Source of the DNA: an uncultured Verrucomicrobiales bacterium
GTDB taxonomy: Bacteria > Verrucomicrobiota > Verrucomicrobiia > Verrucomicrobiales > Akkermansiaceae
DNA: 40,607 bases
Direction: 5' to 3'
Assembly (NCBI GenBank): GCA_947039485.1
Contig: CAMQZC010000024.1
Coordinates: 1-40,607 of the forward strand
Shown here: in pieces, positions 16,464 through 24,259 of the stretch
Layout of the letters: the number at the start of each line of letters is the position of its first letter
Position numbering within the stretch: the first letter of the stretch is position 1
Notes under the pieces: model-generated
Database searches by the model: none
Told to the model about the DNA's origin: nothing
What the model saw: only the letters and a program-made list of their open reading frames with translations
Position numbers and translations under genes: made by a program

Positions 16464-16499
16464 ATCGAGCCCATCCCATATTGAGGAGATGGGCTCGAT
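16464..16499. repeat. Perfect 12-bp inverted repeat in the aldolase/ABC-F gap
   Basis: ATCGAGCCCATC (16464-16475) and GATGGGCTCGAT (16488-16499) with a 12-nt loop, next to the palindrome CCCATGGG (16455-16462). No T-run follows on either strand. The 335-base gap 16374-16708 otherwise holds the aldolase terminator, this repeat and the ABC-F promoter; I see no protein gene or recognisable RNA gene in it. Confidence 0.7.
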
Positions 16500-16671
16500 A
16501 ATCAAGGAACACACACCTAGCGAGAAACGCCGCAACTGAAACTTCTGCAAAGCGTCTTGCCGCAAAACGCCCCACCACATCAAGCCGCGCAGAAAGCGCA
16601 TGAAATAATTAGCATCTATCCTAGCAGGGCACATCCTGAGAGCACTCTTATCATATAGCCGCAAATATCAG

Positions 16672-16700
16672 TTGCCAAAACAACATTTTCAGTGTATCCT
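16672..16700 (+). promoter_or_regulatory. ABC-F gene promoter (near-leaderless type)
   Basis: TTGCCA (16672-16677), 17 nt, TATCCT (16695-16700). Eight nt separate the -10 box from the ATG at 16709, so the leader is about 2 nt. Confidence 0.58.
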
Positions 16701-16708
16701 CTCCGCGC

Positions 16709-18313
16709 ATGCTCACCATCAAGAAACTCACTAAATCCCACGCAGGCCGCACCCTCTTCCAAGAAACTGAAATTTCCGTCAACTGGGGCGAGCGCGTAGC
16801 CCTCGTCGGCCCCAATGGTGCTGGTAAGTCCACGCTCTTCCGCATGATCTTAGGCACGGACTCACCCGATGAGGGTCAGGTCAACATGGATGAGTACGCC
16901 TACGTCGGCTACCTCGCTCAAGAAGCAGGTGACCCAACTGACCGTACCGTCCTTGAGATTGCCATGAGCATCACTCCAGAAGTGGGCACTGCACTGCGCA
17001 CAATTAAGGTCTGCGAAGAGACTGACGATCACGCCAGCGAGGCTTATGCCGAGGCGATGGACATCTTTATCGCCAACAATGGCTACCAACTGGAGCCCAA
17101 GGCCAAAAAAATCTTGAAGGGTCTCGCCTTCAAGGACAGCGATTTTGAGCGTCCAGCGCGCGAGATGAGCGGTGGCTGGGTCATGCGAGCCCACCTTGCC
17201 CAGCTTCTTGTAGCTGAGCCCGACCTACTCATGCTCGATGAGCCCACCAACCACTTGGACTTGATGAGCCTTCTCTGGTTCCAACGCTACCTGAAAAACT
17301 ACCCAGGTGCAATTTTCATGATTTCCCATGACCGTGATTTCATGGATGAGCTCGTGGATACAGTCTACGACATTGAGAATGCAAAACTCATCCCCTACAC
17401 AGGCAATTACAGCAAGTTCGCCGAGCTCAAGGAGCAACGCTACGAACAAATGGTATCAGCCTACCGCAACCAGCAAAAGGATATTGATCATGTACAGTCC
17501 TTCATCGACCGCTTCCGCTCAGTAACTTCCAAGGCCTCGCAGGTGCAAAGCCGCATCAAGCAGCTTGAGAAAATGCCCCGCTTGGATAAGCCCTCACAGC
17601 AGCGCAAAATCTTCCGCTTCAACTTCCCCTCCCCACCTCGCAGTATGCAAAAGGTAATGGAGCTCATCAAGATGGGTCAGTCCTATGGTGAAAAACGTAT
17701 CTACAGCGGTGTTGACCTGCTCATCGAGCGAGGTGAGCGCATCGTGCTTGTCGGTCCCAACGGTGCTGGTAAGTCCACACTGCTCAAGGTGCTTGCAGGA
17801 GTACTCCCCATCGACCAAGGTGAGCGCGTGATGGGTGCTGCCACCCGTATCGGCTATTTCTCCCAGATGCGTGCTGAGAATCTCACACCCAACTACACCG
17901 TACTGGAGGAAATCATGGCCGCCAACCCCGAGTTCCGCGAAGAAGAAGCCCGTGCCGTGCTCGGCTCCTTCCTCTTCCGCCGCAACGACGTTGAAAAGCG
18001 CGTTGAGGTACTCTCTGGTGGTGAGAAGTCTCGCCTCAGCCTTGTAAAGTTCCTCGTCAACCCTCCCAACCTCCTGCTCATGGATGAGCCCACCACCCAC
18101 TTAGACATTCTCAGTGTGGAGGCCCTCTCCCAAGCACTCAAGCTCTATGAGGGCACACTGGTATTCATCTCCCATGATGTCCACTTCATTCGCAGCCTTG
18201 CAGAGAAGACCCTGCACCTCAACAACGGCGCCGTGACCACCTATGCAGGTGGCTATGACTACTACCTTGAGAAGTCCGGCATCCTCGACGAGAAGAACGC
18301 CATGGACATGTAA
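16709..18313 (+). CDS. ABC-F family ATPase (ribosome-associated, EttA/Uup/YbiT-like)
   Basis: 534 aa, soluble, with two ATP-binding cassettes and no membrane segments. ABC-F proteins bind the ribosomal E site and help resolve stalled or early elongation states. Cassette 1 has Walker A GPNGAGKS near 34-41, signature MSGGWVMRAHLA, Walker B LLMLDEPTNHLD and switch MISHDRDFM. The linker after it, rich in Arg/Lys/Gln (about 230-300), is the P-site interaction motif region. Cassette 2 has GPNGAGKS again, signature LSGGEKSRLSL, Walker B LLMDEPTTHLD and FISHDVHFI. The C-terminus ends soon after TYAGGYDYYLEK, without the long Uup coiled coil. Which subfamily it belongs to needs a tree. Confidence 0.94.
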   Translation: MLTIKKLTKSHAGRTLFQETEISVNWGERVALVGPNGAGKSTLFRMILGTDSPDEGQVNMDEYAYVGYLAQEAGDPTDRTVLEIAMSITPEVGTALRTIKVCEETDDHASEAYAEAMDIFIANNGYQLEPKAKKILKGLAFKDSDFERPAREMSGGWVMRAHLAQLLVAEPDLLMLDEPTNHLDLMSLLWFQRYLKNYPGAIFMISHDRDFMDELVDTVYDIENAKLIPYTGNYSKFAELKEQRYEQMVSAYRNQQKDIDHVQSFIDRFRSVTSKASQVQSRIKQLEKMPRLDKPSQQRKIFRFNFPSPPRSMQKVMELIKMGQSYGEKRIYSGVDLLIERGERIVLVGPNGAGKSTLLKVLAGVLPIDQGERVMGAATRIGYFSQMRAENLTPNYTVLEEIMAANPEFREEEARAVLGSFLFRRNDVEKRVEVLSGGEKSRLSLVKFLVNPPNLLLMDEPTTHLDILSVEALSQALKLYEGTLVFISHDVHFIRSLAEKTLHLNNGAVTTYAGGYDYYLEKSGILDEKNAMDM

Positions 18314-18339
18314 GCGCCCGCGCTACATCACAATTCAAC

Positions 18340-18371
18340 AAGAGCTGAGCCCCTCACGGAGCTCAGCTCTT
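18340..18371 (+). terminator. Hairpin after the ABC-F gene, probable terminator
   Basis: A perfect 11-bp stem (AAGAGCTGAGC at 18340-18350 with 18361-18371) with a 10-nt loop, 26 nt after the stop. Only a short T-tract follows, so efficiency is uncertain. Confidence 0.55.
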
Positions 18372-18473
18372 ATGACGTCCGCATACTTCCGGCTAGACGC
18401 TCGAGCGCAAAGGCCATCTTGCACGATTTCTCCTGAGCCAAGGCAACTAGCAACACTCTAAGCTTCTTTATAC

Positions 18474-18501
18474 TTGACTAGCGCAGGTCTTATGATAAGT
18501 T
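18474..18501 (+). promoter_or_regulatory. Candidate serpin promoter region
   Basis: TTGACT (18474-18479), 16 nt, TAAGTT (18496-18501). The overlapping TATGAT at 18491-18496 is a better -10 box but has no good -35 partner. Which one is used is unclear. Confidence 0.32.
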
Positions 18502-18518
18502 AATAAAAAACCCTCCTC

Positions 18519-19736
18519 ATGATTTGCAAAAACATACTCCTCCTTCTGGCTCCTGCACTGCTGCAGAGCTGCAGTGATAACCAAACGAGCAATCCCCCTA
18601 CTCCCCCTGCATTACAAGCCTCAGCGGTGACAAACTTACAGGCGGAGCATATGGCAAATTTCTCCCTCAAGTTGCTACAGCAAGCTGCCGCTGGGGAGAA
18701 TGTACTCATCTCCCCTCTCTCGCTGAGCTCTGCGTTAGCTATGCTGGCGAATGGGACTGAGGGCGAGAGCTTGGCGGAGCTCGAGGAGCTGCTAGGCGGT
18801 CATCGTGACCAGCGCAATACCTTCATCAAGCACTACTCCGCACATCTCGCATCCGCTAGAGAACTCAAGGCGCACAGCGCGAACTCGATTTGGTACCGTG
18901 ATGATGGAAGCATCCGCATGAACGCGAGATTTGTGTCGGCGAGCGAGGAGTTCTATAAGGCTGAGATTAAGCCTACGGCCTTTGACGCACAAACAACAGA
19001 GGATATCAACAGCTGGGTGAGTAAAAAAACGGATGGGCAAATCCCGAGTCTTCTCGCTGGACCACCCCCTCCCAATAGCCTGCTCTACCTGATTAACGCC
19101 GTTTCCTTTGATGCGCCTTGGGATACGCCCTTTGAGGAGGTGCTCACTAAAGAGAGTCCATTCAGCGCAGCTGATGGGACAATACAGCCTGCCCAATTTA
19201 TGTCATCCTCAGAGTCTCGCTACATTAAGATGGAGCAGGCGCAGGGCTTTGCAAAGTCCTACGCGGGTGGCGGCTATAGCTTTGTAGCTCTCCTGCCCAA
19301 CGAGGGGCTAGCGATGGCCGATTTTGTGAGCAGCCTAAACGGCAGCAAGCTGCTCAAGGCCCTGCGCTCACAGCGCCATGAGGATATCAGCATCAGCTTC
19401 CCCAAGCTCAACCTCAGCTACCGTGCCGAGCTCACCCATCAGCTTCAAGCCCTTGGTCTAGTTGATATCTTCACGCATCAGGCTAATCTGAGCTCAATGT
19501 TAGAATCAGCTAATGATGCCTATGTAAGCAATGTCATCCACGAGGCTAAGCTCAAGCTGGGAAGCAAGGGCACAAAGGCAGCAGCAGCCACGGCCATCAT
19601 CCTTAGAGATAAGTGCATCGCACTCCCCCCGGCCATTGAGCTCAATTTCAACCGTCCCTTCCTACTGATGATTGTGGATGATGAGCTCAAGCTGCCAATC
19701 TTTATGGGGATTGTCAATGAGATGCCCAAATCTTGA
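18519..19736 (+). CDS. Serpin-family protease inhibitor, predicted lipoprotein
   Basis: 405 aa. A short signal sequence ends at lipobox L-Q-S-C with Cys18, so it is probably lipid-anchored facing outward. The serpin body follows: NFSLKLLQQ, NVLISPLSLSSALAMLANG (61-79), LINAVSFDAPWDTPF (191-205), and the C-terminal FNRPFLLMI (377-385). The hinge of the reactive loop reads G-T-K-A-A-A-A-T-A from Gly351, the small-residue pattern of inhibitory serpins that insert the loop after cleavage. Counting from Gly351 as P15 puts P1 at Lys365 (P1' Cys366), suggesting trypsin-like targets. The loop is about four residues longer than in alpha-1-antitrypsin, so P1 is not certain. Neighbours give no target. 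Bacterial serpins are uncommon; host or competitor proteases are plausible targets. Confidence 0.92.
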   Translation: MICKNILLLLAPALLQSCSDNQTSNPPTPPALQASAVTNLQAEHMANFSLKLLQQAAAGENVLISPLSLSSALAMLANGTEGESLAELEELLGGHRDQRNTFIKHYSAHLASARELKAHSANSIWYRDDGSIRMNARFVSASEEFYKAEIKPTAFDAQTTEDINSWVSKKTDGQIPSLLAGPPPPNSLLYLINAVSFDAPWDTPFEEVLTKESPFSAADGTIQPAQFMSSSESRYIKMEQAQGFAKSYAGGGYSFVALLPNEGLAMADFVSSLNGSKLLKALRSQRHEDISISFPKLNLSYRAELTHQLQALGLVDIFTHQANLSSMLESANDAYVSNVIHEAKLKLGSKGTKAAAATAIILRDKCIALPPAIELNFNRPFLLMIVDDELKLPIFMGIVNEMPKS

Positions 19737-19775
19737 TAACGGCGCGATAATCACCCTAAGCATACCATAAAATGC

Positions 19776-19804
19776 TTGACTCTAAGCTAAGGCTCTGCTA
19801 CCCT
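19776..19804 (+). promoter_or_regulatory. efp promoter (near-leaderless type)
   Basis: TTGACT (19776-19781), 17 nt, TACCCT (19799-19804), with 9 nt to the ATG at 19814. It overlaps the in-frame codons upstream of 19814, which argues against the ATG at 19772. Confidence 0.55.
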
Positions 19805-19813
19805 TCGGCAGTT

Positions 19814-20383
19814 ATGGCAAAAGTCCCCGTTATTCAGCTTCGCAAAGGTCACGCAGTTAGCCACAATGGCGACGTATGCGTTGTCCGTGAAACCCATCTC
19901 AAGACACCTCCTCGCATGGCGTCTTATGTTCAGATGACTATCCGCAGCATTGCTACGGGCAAAGATTACAATCTGCGTCTCACCTCCAATGATTTCCTCG
20001 AAGGCGTGTTGCTTACACGTACAGAGATGGAATTCTCCTATGTTGACGGTATGGGCTTCCACTTCCTCGACAATGACACATACGAGGACACTTGCGTATC
20101 CGAGGACATCATTGAGCCCATCAAGGCTTACCTCATTGAGGGTTCTAACTACATTCTCCTCTTCACCGATGGTACAGCTTGCTCCATTGAGCTTCCCGCT
20201 GCTATCACGATGGAAGTTGCCGAAGCCCCCGAGGGCATCAAGGGCAACAGTGCTAACAATGTCTTCAAGAGCGCCACAATGACCACAGGTCTTGCAGTGC
20301 AGGTACCTCTCTTCATCAACGCTGGTCAGCGCATCTCCGTTAAGACGGAAGATGGTAGCTACCTCGGCCGCGTGAACAGCTAA
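19814..20383 (+). CDS. efp: Elongation factor P with atypical modification loop
   Basis: 189 aa from 19814, the standard EF-P length (an in-frame ATG at 19772 is upstream of the promoter). EF-P enters the ribosomal E site and speeds peptide bonds at proline stretches. The three-domain layout is preserved: KOW-like start VIQLRKGHAVSHNGDVCVV, the middle OB fold, and the C-terminal signature PEGIKGNSANN plus VQVPLFINAGQRISV. The loop that carries the modified residue reads T31-P-P-R34-M-A-S. Arg34 aligns with E. coli Lys34 and with the Arg that EarP rhamnosylates in pseudomonads, but the usual P-G-K/R-G is absent. No EpmA, EpmB, EarP or YmfI-like gene is nearby. A strong terminator follows. Confidence 0.96.
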   Translation: MAKVPVIQLRKGHAVSHNGDVCVVRETHLKTPPRMASYVQMTIRSIATGKDYNLRLTSNDFLEGVLLTRTEMEFSYVDGMGFHFLDNDTYEDTCVSEDIIEPIKAYLIEGSNYILLFTDGTACSIELPAAITMEVAEAPEGIKGNSANNVFKSATMTTGLAVQVPLFINAGQRISVKTEDGSYLGRVNS

Positions 20384-20404
20384 ACCTCATTTATTTAATT
20401 TCAT

Positions 20405-20439
20405 AAAAATGCCGCAGTCTCAGGACTGCGGCATTTTTT
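20405..20439 (+). terminator. Strong terminator after efp
   Basis: A perfect 15-bp stem (AAAAATGCCGCAGTC at 20405-20419 with 20424-20438), loop TCAG, and six T at the end. The A-tract on the left arm would let it work on the other strand too. Confidence 0.93.
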
Positions 20440-20549
20440 ATTATTCTAGACGAGCGTGCTTAAATCCAACGACGTCGGGGCGCAGAGAAATTAAAATGCC
20501 CTGCGAGCAGAAAATGCCCGTGGAGTTTGGGGATATCCTTCGTTTTCGC

Positions 20550-20578
20550 GTGACGTGGGGGCTTATTTTTGTTATAGT
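20550..20578 (+). promoter_or_regulatory. Candidate nadB promoter
   Basis: GTGACG (20550-20555), 17 nt, TATAGT (20573-20578). The leader to the ATG at 20599 is about 14 nt. Confidence 0.5.
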
Positions 20579-20598
20579 CTCGCTCAGATAGACACAAT

Positions 20599-22197
20599 AT
20601 GCAGACATCAGATTTTTTAGTCATCGGCAGTGGGGTAGCAGGTCTCAGTTTTGCTCTGAGAGCTGCTGAGCATGGCTCAGTCACCGTGCTGAGTAAGTGT
20701 AATTTTCTCGAATCGAGCTCCGCAAAGGCCCAGGGCGGCATTGCCGCGGTCATGGATGCTGATGATTCCTTTGAGGAGCATGTGGCGGATACGCTGGATG
20801 CTGGAGCGGGTCTCTGCGATGAGGCGGTGGTGCGTCAAATTATTCAGGAGGCACCTGCTTGCATCAAAGAGCTGCTCAACTGGGGTGTTGATTTTGATAT
20901 GGAGGAGGACGGACAGTTCTGCCTCGGCCGCGAGGGCGGTCACGGCAAGCGCCGCATCTTGCATGCCAAGGATACCACGGGGCTTGAGATGAGCCGCAAG
21001 TTACTCGCTGCAGCTCATGCACATCCCAACATCGCACTGCTAGAACACCGCGTAGCTATTGACCTCATCACCAGCGCCAAGCTCGGGTCGGTGACGCAGG
21101 ATCGCGTGCTGGGAGCTTATGTGCTCAACTCATTAACGGGTGACGTGGATATCTTTCGCTCCGATCGCGTGATGATGGCCACCGGCGGTACGGGGCGTGT
21201 CTACATGTACACGACCAATCCGACAACGGCAACGGGCGATGGTATTGTGATGGCTTGGCGCGCGGGTGCGAGCATCTCCAATATGGAGTTTGTGCAGTTC
21301 CACCCAACAACGTTCTTTAATCCGCAGGCAAAGAATAGTGAGGGGCTAACCTTCTTAATCTCTGAGGCCGTGCGCGGTGAGGGTGGCGTCTTGCGCGGCC
21401 CTGATGGCGAGGAGTTCATGCAGAAGTATGACCCCCGCAAAAGCTTGGCGCCTCGCGATATTGTGGCCCGTGCGATTAACAGCGAGATGTTGCGCACCGG
21501 GCACCCCTGCATGTACTTGGATATTACGCACAAGCCCGAGGGCTTTATGGCGGAGCGCTTCCCCTGCATTTATGAGACCTGTCTTAACTATGGAATTGAT
21601 GTAGAGCATCAGATGATTCCTATTGTCCCCTCAGCTCATTACCAATGTGGTGGTGTGCAGACGGATGTGAATGGGCAGTCATCGCTACGTGGTCTCTTTG
21701 TGGCTGGTGAGTCTGGCTGCACGGGACTGCATGGAGCCAACCGCCTTGCGAGCAATTCTCTGCTAGAGTGCGTTGTGGTGAGCAAGCGTGCTCTCTCCTT
21801 GATGCTGTGCAACCTGCCGCTGACGCGCGAGCTTGAGGACTTCCCCATTCCTGAGTGGGTGCAAGGAGAGAAAGCTGAGCGCGATGATCTGGCAATTCTC
21901 TACCACTGCTGGGATGAGGTGCGCCGCACGATGACAGACTATGTGAGCATTGTACGCACACATCACCGACTGCAGCGCGCTGCCTCACGTCTGCGCAATA
22001 TTAGCCGCGAGATTAATGAGTACTACTGGGGCTACCGTGTGACACCTGACATCATTGACCTGCGCAACATCACGCTGACAGCCTCGCTGATTGTGGACTG
22101 CGCCTCGCGCCGATCCGAGTCGAGAGGACTCCACTACACGCTGGATGCTCCCGACAAGTTAAACCAAGCGCGCGCAAGTATCATGCGCAATATCTAA
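20599..22197 (+). CDS. nadB: L-aspartate oxidase
   Basis: 532 aa, normal for NadB. It oxidises L-aspartate to iminoaspartate, the first step of de novo NAD synthesis. The N-terminal FAD-binding motif is FLVIGSGVAGLSFALRAAEHG, followed by SSAKAQGGIAAV (succinate dehydrogenase/fumarate reductase family signature), GREGGHGKRRILHAKD, and the catalytic-domain motifs SEAVRGEGG, DPRKSLAPRDIVARA and AHYQCGGV. The second FAD segment reads GLFVAGESGCTGLHGANRLASNS split over about 20 residues. The C-terminal helical domain (from ~420) is present. NadA and NadC are not nearby. It is the first gene of a plus-strand run: the DPBB-like gene starts 7 nt after its stop. Confidence 0.97.
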   Translation: MQTSDFLVIGSGVAGLSFALRAAEHGSVTVLSKCNFLESSSAKAQGGIAAVMDADDSFEEHVADTLDAGAGLCDEAVVRQIIQEAPACIKELLNWGVDFDMEEDGQFCLGREGGHGKRRILHAKDTTGLEMSRKLLAAAHAHPNIALLEHRVAIDLITSAKLGSVTQDRVLGAYVLNSLTGDVDIFRSDRVMMATGGTGRVYMYTTNPTTATGDGIVMAWRAGASISNMEFVQFHPTTFFNPQAKNSEGLTFLISEAVRGEGGVLRGPDGEEFMQKYDPRKSLAPRDIVARAINSEMLRTGHPCMYLDITHKPEGFMAERFPCIYETCLNYGIDVEHQMIPIVPSAHYQCGGVQTDVNGQSSLRGLFVAGESGCTGLHGANRLASNSLLECVVVSKRALSLMLCNLPLTRELEDFPIPEWVQGEKAERDDLAILYHCWDEVRRTMTDYVSIVRTHHRLQRAASRLRNISREINEYYWGYRVTPDIIDLRNITLTASLIVDCASRRSESRGLHYTLDAPDKLNQARASIMRNI

Positions 22198-22204
22198 TTA
22201 CTTT

Positions 22205-23125
22205 ATGTATCGTCCTCTTTGCATGCTCCTACTTTTCTCCCTGCCAATTCTGGCAGCAGAGCCAGCTAGGACAATGACAAAGATCTCGAGCAATCGATCC
22301 GTGAGCACGGGTCCGACTCTTGTCACAAAACAAAATCCAACCTCCCTACGCCAAGAGCGCAGGAATAAGACGCACATTGCGACAAAGGCGCTACGCGACA
22401 ACAAGCGCATCCGCAGCAACTTCCCCGACCCCAAGAAGCAGCGACAGGTCAAGCGCCCCGGCACCTACCGCTGGCATTTTGACATCACAGCAACCTACTT
22501 CTACGTAGGGCAGCTGCCCACGCCTAACAACCCAACTCCCAACACGGCCAGCAGCTGGGATAGTGACTGGACAGAGAACTTTGGCGGCCTGGATCACCCA
22601 GATCGAGAGATGCGCTGCCCTGTACGCTTCATACCCAAGAAGTTCACCCCCTCACTCAATCCCTTTTACGTGGCTCTGCCCTACAATGACATCCAAAAGG
22701 GTGGGCCTAAACCTGAGGCGCTAAAGGTTATCCCATGGTACAAGCGCGACAAGCGCGACAAATACAGCTCCGTCTGTCAGGGTATGTGGGTGCAGATTTA
22801 CTATCAGGGTCGCTACTGCTTTGCTCAGTGGGAGGACTGCGGCCCCTTTGTCACGGATGATTGGAAATATGTTTTCCTCGGATCTCGCCCCAAGAACAGC
22901 ACAAAGAACAAGGGCGCGGCCATTGACCTCTCCCCCGCCGTGCGCGATTATCTAGGCATCCCCGGTGGGATGGCAACCCTGCACTGGCGTTTTGTTGAGT
23001 TCCCCCTCGTGCCTACGGGCCCTTGGGCTCGCTATGGCAAGGACAATCCCTTCCTCAACCCCAATCTCCCCAAGGCAAAACTCAAGCAGAAGTATATCCG
23101 TCTCTTGAAGCAAAAAAAACGCTAA
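22205..23125 (+). CDS. Secreted protein with double-psi beta-barrel-like (RlpA-like) C-terminal module
   Basis: 306 aa. The signal peptide (about 1-18) ends LPILAAEP. Residues ~20-90 are very basic and probably disordered. The conserved part starts at YRWHFDITATYFYVGQ. Near 205-215 it reads FAQWEDCGPF and near 237-251 GAAIDLSPAVRDYLG. This D-x-GPF ... IDLSxA...LG spacing matches the core of double-psi beta-barrel proteins such as RlpA, so a cell-wall-related role is possible; I do not recognise the exact family, and the first half of the barrel is unclear. It ends with a basic tail ending in K-K-R. It follows nadB by 7 nt, probably in one transcript. Confidence 0.78.
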   Translation: MYRPLCMLLLFSLPILAAEPARTMTKISSNRSVSTGPTLVTKQNPTSLRQERRNKTHIATKALRDNKRIRSNFPDPKKQRQVKRPGTYRWHFDITATYFYVGQLPTPNNPTPNTASSWDSDWTENFGGLDHPDREMRCPVRFIPKKFTPSLNPFYVALPYNDIQKGGPKPEALKVIPWYKRDKRDKYSSVCQGMWVQIYYQGRYCFAQWEDCGPFVTDDWKYVFLGSRPKNSTKNKGAAIDLSPAVRDYLGIPGGMATLHWRFVEFPLVPTGPWARYGKDNPFLNPNLPKAKLKQKYIRLLKQKKR

Positions 23126-23167
23126 GGTTTAGAGCTCAACAACCACACATACCCTTCCCCCCCCCTC

Positions 23168-24151
23168 ATGTTTCGCAATCTTATTTTTGACTGGTCAGGC
23201 ACACTTTGTGATGACATCGCCCTGACAATTGAAGCTACCAACTACGTGTTAGAGCAGTACAACCGCAATCCACTGAGTCATGATGACTTTCGTGCAGAGT
23301 TCCAGCTACCCTACCCCAACTACTACGCAATCAAGGTACCCGAGGCAAACATTGCTGATTTAGAGACGCACTACCGCGTGGCATTTGACAACTCCAAGAC
23401 GGAGGTCGAGCTACTTGCGCATGCGCTTGACTTTCTCAAGTTCTGCACCGCGCGCGGCATCCGCTGCTTCATCCTCACGAGCATGGATTCAAATGCCTTT
23501 GCCCTACAGAATAAGCAGCTCGACACTGAGCGCTACTTTGAGCATATCCACTCAGGCATCCTCAACAAGGAAGACTACATCGCCACGCTGATGCAGCAGC
23601 ACGGGCTCAAAGCTCAGGATACAGCCTTTATTGGCGACATGCAGCATGATGTGCACGCCGCACACTGCGCAGGCGTCACCGCCATAGGTCTACTCACCGG
23701 CTACAACAATGCCGCGCAAATCAGCGAGGCTCGACCTGATATTCTGCTGCCAGATCTCGCAGCGCTTCAGCAGTTGATGCAGCGCTGCCCTGCCCCAGCC
23801 CCCGACAGCATCATCCTCAAGGGTCTCGAGCTTGACTGCCACATTGGGGTACCCGATGAGGAGCGAGCCTGCGCCCAGCGACTGCTCGTGGACATCGAGC
23901 TCGTCAGCCCCCTGCCCTTTGTAGCGATGCAGGAGGATATTGAGTGCAGCATCAACTACTTCACCCTCTCGCAACGACTCGTTGAGCTCGCGCAGGAGGA
24001 ACCCATCAAGCTCATTGAGACACTGGCGAGCAAGCTCGCAGCATGCTGTGTGGAGGAATTTGGCGCGCTTGAGGCGACCATTGAGCTGCACAAGTTCATC
24101 ATGCCCAATATGAGCTACTCCGCTGTGCGTACCAGCCTGCGACGCCGCTAA
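23168..24151 (+). CDS. HAD-superfamily phosphatase fused to dihydroneopterin aldolase (FolB)
   Basis: 327 aa in two parts. Residues 1-~205 are a HAD hydrolase: motif I F-D-W-S-G-T with nucleophile Asp8 (the second Asp is replaced by Ser10), motif II LTS (103-105), Lys134, and motif IV G-D-M-Q-H-D with Asp157 and Asp161. Residues ~213-327 are a FolB domain: ILKGLELDCHIGVPDEER (216-233) with the catalytic Glu near 231-232, INYFTLSQ (262-269), LIETLASKLA (282-291), and the active-site Lys309. FolB converts 7,8-dihydroneopterin to 6-hydroxymethyl-dihydropterin in folate synthesis. The fused phosphatase may supply dihydroneopterin by dephosphorylating its monophosphate; that is inference from the fusion. 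No other folate genes are nearby. Start at 23168 fits the HAD N-terminus. Confidence 0.9.
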   Translation: MFRNLIFDWSGTLCDDIALTIEATNYVLEQYNRNPLSHDDFRAEFQLPYPNYYAIKVPEANIADLETHYRVAFDNSKTEVELLAHALDFLKFCTARGIRCFILTSMDSNAFALQNKQLDTERYFEHIHSGILNKEDYIATLMQQHGLKAQDTAFIGDMQHDVHAAHCAGVTAIGLLTGYNNAAQISEARPDILLPDLAALQQLMQRCPAPAPDSIILKGLELDCHIGVPDEERACAQRLLVDIELVSPLPFVAMQEDIECSINYFTLSQRLVELAQEEPIKLIETLASKLAACCVEEFGALEATIELHKFIMPNMSYSAVRTSLRRR

Positions 24152-24259
24152 AGACGGCTATACTTTGTCATAATCTGAGCATAGGTTGAATTGGGACTTG
24201 TATACATAAGTAAATTGATGTATTGTCATTTTTTTACAATTTTTCGACACCCAATCAGC

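Noticed and set aside
16436..16671. Possible tRNA or small RNA in the aldolase/ABC-F gap
   Set aside because: No cloverleaf, anticodon arm or T-loop could be drawn; only the isolated inverted repeat is supported.
12826..18499. Identical TTATGATAAG at 12826-12835 and 18490-18499 as a possible regulator site
   Set aside because: Only two copies. Both contain TATGAT, a plausible -10 box, which explains the match more simply.
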